Shown one piece after another: positions 4,942-8,711 of a stretch of DNA of 8,711 nucleotides. A program made the position numbers and the translations under genes. The stretch lies in NCBI GenBank assembly GCA_005239795.1, contig SBBH01000058.1, positions 1-8,711 on the forward strand, in the 5' to 3' direction. The DNA comes from Planctomycetales bacterium. Lineage in GTDB: Bacteria; Planctomycetota; SBBH01. Every line of letters starts with the position of its first letter. Position 1 is the first letter of the stretch. The notes below the pieces were generated by a model that was not told the DNA's origin, ran no database searches, and was given only the letters and a program-made list of their open reading frames with translations.

Positions 4942-6492
4942 ATGGGTGCCGGGGAAGAAAAAAGCGCGCAAGCCGCAATCGCCCCCCGCGCGAAGGATTA
5001 CGCCCAGTGGTATCTGGATGTCGTGCGCCATGCCCAGCTCGCCGAGCACTCGGCGGTGCGCGGCTGCATGGTGATCCGCCCCCACGGCTACGCCATCTGG
5101 GAGAAGATGCAGGGGGAGCTCGACGACCGCTTCAAGGCGACGGGGCACGTTAATGCCTACTTCCCCCTGTTCATCCCCTTAAAACTTCTCGTCCAGGAGG
5201 AGAAGCACGCCGCAGGATTTGCCAAGGAGTGCGCGGTCGTCACGCACCATCGTTTGAAATCCGTCGGCGGCGAGGTGGTGGTCGACCCCGAGGCGAAGCT
5301 CGAGGAGCCCCTGGTGGTGCGCCCCACGAGCGAGACGATCATCTGGCAGCAGTACAAAAGCTGGATTCAGAGCTACCGCGACCTGCCCCTCCTCATCAAC
5401 CAGTGGGCGAATGTCTGCCGGTGGGAGATGCGCACGCGCCTCTTCCTGCGCACTGCCGAGTTCCTCTGGCAGGAGGGGCATACCGCGCACGCCACGGAAG
5501 AGGAGGCCCGGCACGAGGCGCGGCTGATCCTCGACGTCTACACCGACTTCGCCGAGCGCGTCATGGCGATGCCGGTGGTGCGGGGCGTCAAGTCCGAGGG
5601 GGAGCGGTTCCCCGGGGCCGTCGAGAGCCTCTCGATCGAGGCGATGATGCAGGACGGCAAGGCCCTGCAGGCGGGAACCAGCCATTACCTGGGGCAGACT
5701 TTCGCCCGCGCCGCCGACGTGAAATTCCTGAACCGCCAGGGACAGCTCGAACACCCCTACGCCACGAGCTGGGGGGTGAGCACGCGCCTGGTGGGGGCGC
5801 TCGTCATGACACACAGCGACGATGAGGGGCTCGTCTGTCCCCCGAAGCTCGCGCCTATCCAGGCGGTGATCGTCCCGATCTACAAGAACGACGCCGAGAA
5901 GGCGCGCGTCGCCGCCGAGGCAGGCCTGGTGTTTGAGCGCCTCAAGGCCCAGGGGGTGGCGGCAAAACTCGACGATCGCGAGGAGATGCAGCCTGGCGCC
6001 AAGTTCTACGAGTGGGAGCGCAAGGGGGTTCCCCTGCGGATCGAGGTGGGCCCCAAGGACCTCGAGAAGGGGCAGTTGTGCCTTGTGCGCCGGTTCCTGA
6101 AGGAGGCGCTCCCGGGGAAGGAGGCGGAGTCCCGTGCCAAGCGAAAGAGCTTCCTTCCCCGCGCCCAGGTCCTGGAGGGGGTCCCCGCGATCTTGGTTCA
6201 GATGCAGGACGATCTTTTGGCGAGGGCACGCGCCGCCGAGGCCCTGCGCACGCGGGCCATCGAAACGTTGGCCGACTACGAGCGCTTCTTCAAGGAGGAG
6301 GGCGGGGGGTTCGCCTGGGTCCACTGGGCGGGCTCGGCCGCGGACGAGGAGGCGATGGCCCAGCGGTTCGAAACCTCGATCCGCTGCATACCTTTGGCGG
6401 ACCAGACTCCCGAGGCTTTTCGCGGCGAGGGACGGTGCCTTTTCACCGGCAAGCCCAGCCGCCAGCGCGTCCTAATGGCGAAAGCGTATTAG
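4942..6492 (+). CDS. proS: Prolyl-tRNA synthetase, archaeal/eukaryal-like type without INS editing domain
   Basis: This cytosolic enzyme charges tRNA-Pro with proline using ATP. The 516-residue product shows class II synthetase signatures in order: RPTSETIIW at 127, motif 2 RWEMRTRLFLRTAEFLWQEG from 160, and motif 3 TSWGVSTRLVGALVMTHSDD from 275. The anticodon-binding domain begins near LAPIQAVIVPIY (about 300), and a C-terminal domain ends with TGKPSRQRVLMAKAY. The terminal Tyr and the absence of the large insertion between motifs 2 and 3 mark the archaeal/eukaryal-like type. That type lacks the editing domain of the E. coli enzyme. The C-domain keeps only Cys482 and Cys499; positions that hold the other zinc Cys in archaeal and Thermus enzymes are not Cys here, so zinc is probably not bound. 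The frame is open upstream to 4759, but ATG 4942 fits the usual N-terminus and follows a -10 box. It is divergent from gspG. Confidence 0.95.
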   Translation: MGAGEEKSAQAAIAPRAKDYAQWYLDVVRHAQLAEHSAVRGCMVIRPHGYAIWEKMQGELDDRFKATGHVNAYFPLFIPLKLLVQEEKHAAGFAKECAVVTHHRLKSVGGEVVVDPEAKLEEPLVVRPTSETIIWQQYKSWIQSYRDLPLLINQWANVCRWEMRTRLFLRTAEFLWQEGHTAHATEEEARHEARLILDVYTDFAERVMAMPVVRGVKSEGERFPGAVESLSIEAMMQDGKALQAGTSHYLGQTFARAADVKFLNRQGQLEHPYATSWGVSTRLVGALVMTHSDDEGLVCPPKLAPIQAVIVPIYKNDAEKARVAAEAGLVFERLKAQGVAAKLDDREEMQPGAKFYEWERKGVPLRIEVGPKDLEKGQLCLVRRFLKEALPGKEAESRAKRKSFLPRAQVLEGVPAILVQMQDDLLARARAAEALRTRAIETLADYERFFKEEGGGFAWVHWAGSAADEEAMAQRFETSIRCIPLADQTPEAFRGEGRCLFTGKPSRQRVLMAKAY

Positions 6493-6497
6493 ACAGA

Positions 6498-6558
6498 AGT
6501 CCTGAGTGGAAAGTCCTGAGTCCTGAGCCTTTTCCTAAACTCAGCACTTAGCACTTCT
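6498..6558. repeat. Pair of facing heptamer arrays between convergent genes
   Basis: This intergenic stretch (6493-6558) holds no gene. On the plus strand AGTCCTG, AGTGGAA, AGTCCTG, AGTCCTG lie in 7-bp register (6498-6525). After a T-rich centre come ACTCAGC, ACTTAGC and ACTTCTT (6539-6559), whose minus-strand reading is AGTGCTA, AGTGCTG. The two arrays are related and inverted: CTGAGT (6516-6521) pairs with ACTCAG (6539-6544), and GAAGT (6496-6500) with ACTTC (6553-6557). The last bases run into the CDF stop codon. It may act as a weak bidirectional terminator, but no classical GC hairpin with a T run is seen. Confidence 0.75.
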
Positions 6559-7539
6559 TCAAGTACATCCCGTCGAGTGTTCGTGGCGATTCTCGCAAGA
6601 GGCGCCGGTCGGCTCCACGTGGATGGTCGCCAGGTCCATGTGGGTCAGGTGGTGGGAGATTTCGCGGCTCACAGCCTTGGCGACGGCGTGCCCTTCGGCC
6701 ACTGTCATCTCGGGCTCTACGGCGATGTTGACCTCAGCGTGGAGGCGGTGGCCGACCCATCGGGCGCGCACCCCCGCGACGGAGGCCACTTGTGGCACGT
6801 GGGCGGCGGCATGGCGTATCGTCTCGAGCGTCTCCGGTTCCACACCGTCGAGCATCCGCGTAAAGACGGTCTTGGCCGATTTCCAGACGATCCACAGGAT
6901 CAGGGCGGTGATGACCAGCCCCACCAGCGGATCGGCCAGGGGGAATCCGAGCCAGACCCCGGCGGCGCCCGCAAGGACCCCGAGACTCGTGAATCCGTCC
7001 ACGCGCGCGTGGTAGCCGTCGGCCACGAGGGCCGCGCTTTGTATTTTTTTTCCCATTTTCATTCGATAGAACGCGACGAGTTCGTTCCCTAAAAATCCGA
7101 TCAGGGCCGCCGCCGCGACCGCCGGGAGGTGTGTCACCTCGCGCGGATGGAAGATTCGGCGGATCGACTCAAAGCCTGCGAGGGCGGCGCTCGCCAGGAT
7201 CGTGAGGACGATCGCGACACCGGCCAGATCCTCGAGCCTCCCGTAGCCGAACGGGAAGCGGCGGTTGGGTTTGGCCCGGTCGAGCGTGAAGGCGATCCAG
7301 AGAGGGATCGCTGTCGCCGCGTCGCCGATGTTGTGGATGGTGTCCGCCAGGAGCGCGACGCTCCCCGAGAGCCAGACCGCCGCCATCTGCAGGAGGGCCG
7401 TCAGGGAGAGCCCGACAAATCCCCAGGTGACCGCCCGCAGGCCCTGCGCGGAGGCCGCGATCTGCGGGTCGACGATCCCATGGCAGTGCGTGCCGATCCC
7501 GTCGTGCGAATGAGCGTGCGCGCCGCGGCCTGGTCTCAT
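6559..7539 (-). CDS. Cation diffusion facilitator (CDF) metal ion exporter
   Basis: This inner-membrane antiporter of 326 residues exports divalent metal (Zn, Co, Cd or Fe class) in exchange for protons. It starts with a His-rich cytosolic tail (HAHSHDGIGTHCHG, 8-21). About six membrane helices follow. LLADTIHNIGDA gives the TM2 metal site (Asp66, His69, Asp73), FPFGYGRLE is the conserved loop after TM2, and DGYHARVD supplies the TM5 site (His177, Asp181). The H/D composition favours zinc-like over manganese transport, since Mn CDFs usually have DxxxD in TM5. A cytosolic dimerisation domain (about 235-310) follows, ending in a Cys/His-rich tail (CENRHEHSTGC). Those terminal His/Cys clusters could buffer or sense metal. 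The gene is convergent with proS and divergent from the ParB-like gene. The ATG at 7539 has no Shine-Dalgarno; a TACGAT -10-like box lies 11 nt upstream. Specificity is inferred. Confidence 0.92.
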   Translation of the reverse strand: MRPGRGAHAHSHDGIGTHCHGIVDPQIAASAQGLRAVTWGFVGLSLTALLQMAAVWLSGSVALLADTIHNIGDAATAIPLWIAFTLDRAKPNRRFPFGYGRLEDLAGVAIVLTILASAALAGFESIRRIFHPREVTHLPAVAAAALIGFLGNELVAFYRMKMGKKIQSAALVADGYHARVDGFTSLGVLAGAAGVWLGFPLADPLVGLVITALILWIVWKSAKTVFTRMLDGVEPETLETIRHAAAHVPQVASVAGVRARWVGHRLHAEVNIAVEPEMTVAEGHAVAKAVSREISHHLTHMDLATIHVEPTGASCENRHEHSTGCT

Positions 7540-7561
7540 CAGCGGGGCTCATCGTAGCGTA

Positions 7562-7590
7562 TTGATGGGGGGGGCGCGAAGTTCTATGCT
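7562..7590 (+). promoter_or_regulatory. Promoter of the ParB-like gene
   Basis: TTGATG (-35, 7562-7567), a 17-bp spacer and TATGCT (-10, 7585-7590) give a good sigma-70-type match. Seven bases downstream of the -10 is 7597, the A of the ATG, so the transcript is predicted to be leaderless. The run of G at 7567-7574 is too far from the ATG to act as a ribosome site. Confidence 0.5.
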
Positions 7591-7596
7591 CGATGG

Positions 7597-8589
7597 ATGC
7601 CGGCGGCCTCCCGAAAAACTCCCAGAAAAAGAAAAAAGGCTCTAGCGGAGCGCCCGGGACTTTTAGCGGCTGAAGTGTGCGCGCCGTCGGAGGAGCGGCC
7701 CGCCGCCGTGCAGGATCTCTCACGCCGTATCGACGCCGACGGCGGGGCGGTCCTGGCCACCTACCGCGAGCCGTACGGCGGATCTTGGGTGGTCCTGGCG
7801 GCGCTTCCCACGGCAAAGGTCGCCCCGACCCCCTACCAGCGGGATCTCTCCGAGACGCATGTGGCGCGCCTCGAGGCCGTCATCCAGAAGATCGACCGTT
7901 TTCTGGATCCGATCATCGCAACGCCTCACGCGGGGGGGTATTGGACACCGAACGGCATGCACCGTCTGGCGGCCTTGAAGGAGATGGGGGCGCGCGCCGT
8001 GGTGGCGCTCATCGTGCCGGAGCCGGACATCGCCTTCCGGATCCTGGCCTTGAATACCGAGAAGGCGCACAACCTGCGCGACCGGTCGCTCGAGGTGATC
8101 CGGATGGCGCGGGCCCTCGCGGAGGACCCGGCGTCGGCGAAAAAACCGGAGGAGACCTGGGCGTTCGAGTTCGAGCAGCCGGCTTTCCTGACGATCGGCC
8201 TTTGCTATGAGGCCCACGGGCGCTTTTCGGGCGGCGCCTACCTGCCGGTGGTGCGCCGGTGCGAGGCGTTCGCCCAGTCGCCGATCGCCGCGTCGCTTGC
8301 GGAGCGCGCCGGGCGCGCCAAACACCTCCTCGCGCTCGACGCGCTTGTTATCGACTGCGTGGCGCGGCTCAAGGCCGCCGGGTTCAACCGGGGATACTTG
8401 AAGCCGTTCGTGGTGGCGCGCCTCAACCCCTTGCGCTTCGTGCCGCCGACGCGCCTGGGTGCCAAAGGCGCTCCAGCGCCGTTCGGCCCGACGATCGAGA
8501 AAATGATGAGCGCCGCCAAGAAGTTCGACGCCGGCCGCGTGAAACCCCAGGAGATCGCCGCGATGGGGATCTCTGGAGGAGAGGAATAA
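7597..8589 (+). CDS. Stand-alone ParB-like N-domain protein
   Basis: The 330-residue protein has a basic N-terminus (RKTPRKRKKA, 6-15). A ParB/Srx-type domain follows from about 70 to 170: APTPYQRDLSETHVARLEAV, then YWTPNGMHRLAALKEMGA (115-132), which corresponds to the G.HR..A....G nucleotide-binding motif, then LNTEKAHNLRDRSLEVIRMA (151 on). In canonical chromosomal ParB this motif is GERRxRA and binds CTP; here it reads GMHRLAA. No typical ParB helix-turn-helix is evident after it. The C-terminal half (FSGGAYLPVVRR; YLKPFVVARLNPLRF) looks conserved-domain-like, and I recall similar ParB-domain proteins in environmental phyla, but I cannot name a function. No ParA partner is present, so a segregation role is doubtful. 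The ATG at 7597 lies at the predicted +1 of a good promoter, implying a leaderless mRNA. It stops just before a mobile-element end. Confidence 0.75.
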   Translation: MPAASRKTPRKRKKALAERPGLLAAEVCAPSEERPAAVQDLSRRIDADGGAVLATYREPYGGSWVVLAALPTAKVAPTPYQRDLSETHVARLEAVIQKIDRFLDPIIATPHAGGYWTPNGMHRLAALKEMGARAVVALIVPEPDIAFRILALNTEKAHNLRDRSLEVIRMARALAEDPASAKKPEETWAFEFEQPAFLTIGLCYEAHGRFSGGAYLPVVRRCEAFAQSPIAASLAERAGRAKHLLALDALVIDCVARLKAAGFNRGYLKPFVVARLNPLRFVPPTRLGAKGAPAPFGPTIEKMMSAAKKFDAGRVKPQEIAAMGISGGEE

Positions 8590-8591
8590 GG

Positions 8592-8711
8592 AAAATAAGG
8601 GACAGTATACTATTTTACCCCTGCGCCTTGCGCGGCCTTCCTGGCTTTCTCGGTGCCAACGCACGCTTCAAGCGCTTCTCGATTCGCCCAATCCACCCGT
8701 ACGTCCCCCAC
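8592..8711 (-). mobile_element. 3' end of a putative RAYT-type mobile element
   Basis: After the ParB-like stop (8589) the base composition changes to an AT-richer stretch. It contains an 8-bp palindrome AGTATACT (8604-8611) inside an imperfect inverted repeat, AAAATA (8592-8597) facing TATTTT (8611-8616). This is directly downstream of the probable transposase stop. The arrangement of basic C-terminus, stop, then GGGACAG/TATACT end is what I expect for the terminus of a single-copy REP-associated transposase unit. The boundary next to the ParB-like gene is inferred. The other end lies beyond the window. Confidence 0.45.
8615..8710 (-). CDS. C-terminal fragment of a probable REP-associated (Y1/RAYT-type) transposase
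   Basis: Read on the minus strand from the window edge, one frame gives 31 residues ending in TAA at 8617-8615. They include WIGRIEKRLKRALAPRK and then GRPRKAQG. A short amphipathic basic helix followed by a GRPRK-type tail resembles the C-terminus I know from REP-associated tyrosine transposases (Y1_Tnp, IS200/IS605-like HUH enzymes). The stop is followed at once by an AT-richer sequence containing GGGACAGTATACT (plus strand 8599-8611), which I recall as a recurrent flank of such genes in environmental genomes. The catalytic HUH motif and Tyr would lie outside the window. Another frame is open from the edge (to a TAG at 8610-8612), so the reading is a judgement. The assignment depends on recalled family features, not a search. 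Confidence 0.5.
   Translation of the reverse strand, partial: WGTYGWIGRIEKRLKRALAPRKPGRPRKAQG

Noticed and set aside
5179..6324. A 381-codon open frame antisense to proS
   Set aside because: It mirrors a clearly conserved synthetase, starts without signals and has His/Leu/Arg-rich low-complexity translation typical of a shadow in GC-rich DNA.
7567..7574. G-rich run as Shine-Dalgarno of the ParB-like gene
   Set aside because: It is more than 20 nt from the ATG and lies inside the -35/-10 spacer.
7720..8664. A 314-codon antisense frame over the ParB-like gene
   Set aside because: The plus strand has the ParB motifs and a promoter; the antisense product is Arg/His/Gly-rich with no domain pattern.
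8610..8711. Alternative minus-strand frame at the right edge (33 codons ending in TAG)
   Set aside because: Its translation has no recognisable pattern, while the adjacent frame gives a basic helix and GRPRK tail followed directly by a transposon-like end.

Overview
The window is about 8.7 kb of GC-rich bacterial DNA with dense, short-spaced genes. It looks like a contig from an uncultured Gram-negative (diderm) bacterium. The pseudopilin set, the secreted proteins and the abundant heptamer microrepeats recall Planctomycetes/Omnitrophica-type or similar environmental lineages. That placement is an impression, not a proof.

Layout, left to right. (1) Bases 2-799 (+): the C-terminal two thirds or so of a family 2 glycosyltransferase, cut by the window edge. 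(2) Bases 738-4879 (-): a five-gene operon, read right to left. It holds four type II secretion/type IV-like pseudopilins in the order G-H-I-J, then a small secreted, lysine/glutamate-rich protein. Three junctions are stop/start overlaps or near-overlaps; the fourth (H-I) has a 50-bp gap with a possible internal promoter. (3) Bases 4942-6492 (+): a complete prolyl-tRNA synthetase of the archaeal/eukaryal-like type, divergent from the pilin operon. (4) Bases 6559-7539 (-): a cation diffusion facilitator metal exporter. (5) Bases 7597-8589 (+): a stand-alone ParB-like N-domain protein. (6) Bases 8592-8711 (-): the 3' end of what looks like a REP-associated (Y1/RAYT-type) transposase element.

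The pseudopilins would be processed by a prepilin peptidase and assembled into a short periplasmic pseudopilus. The ATPase, platform and secretin genes are not in the window. The other genes are unrelated housekeeping or accessory functions.

The most unusual signal is repetitive DNA. Several short tandem arrays with a strict 7-bp period and unit form [C/A]GTNNNN sit at gene edges, and so do small palindromes with 3-nt loops. In three of the four pseudopilin genes these repeats are inside the coding sequence, in the leader peptide that is cut off during maturation. In two of them the repeat end itself supplies the codons of the cleavage site. Several genes also have -10-like hexamers within about 5-11 nt of the start codon and no Shine-Dalgarno sequence, which suggests leaderless transcription.
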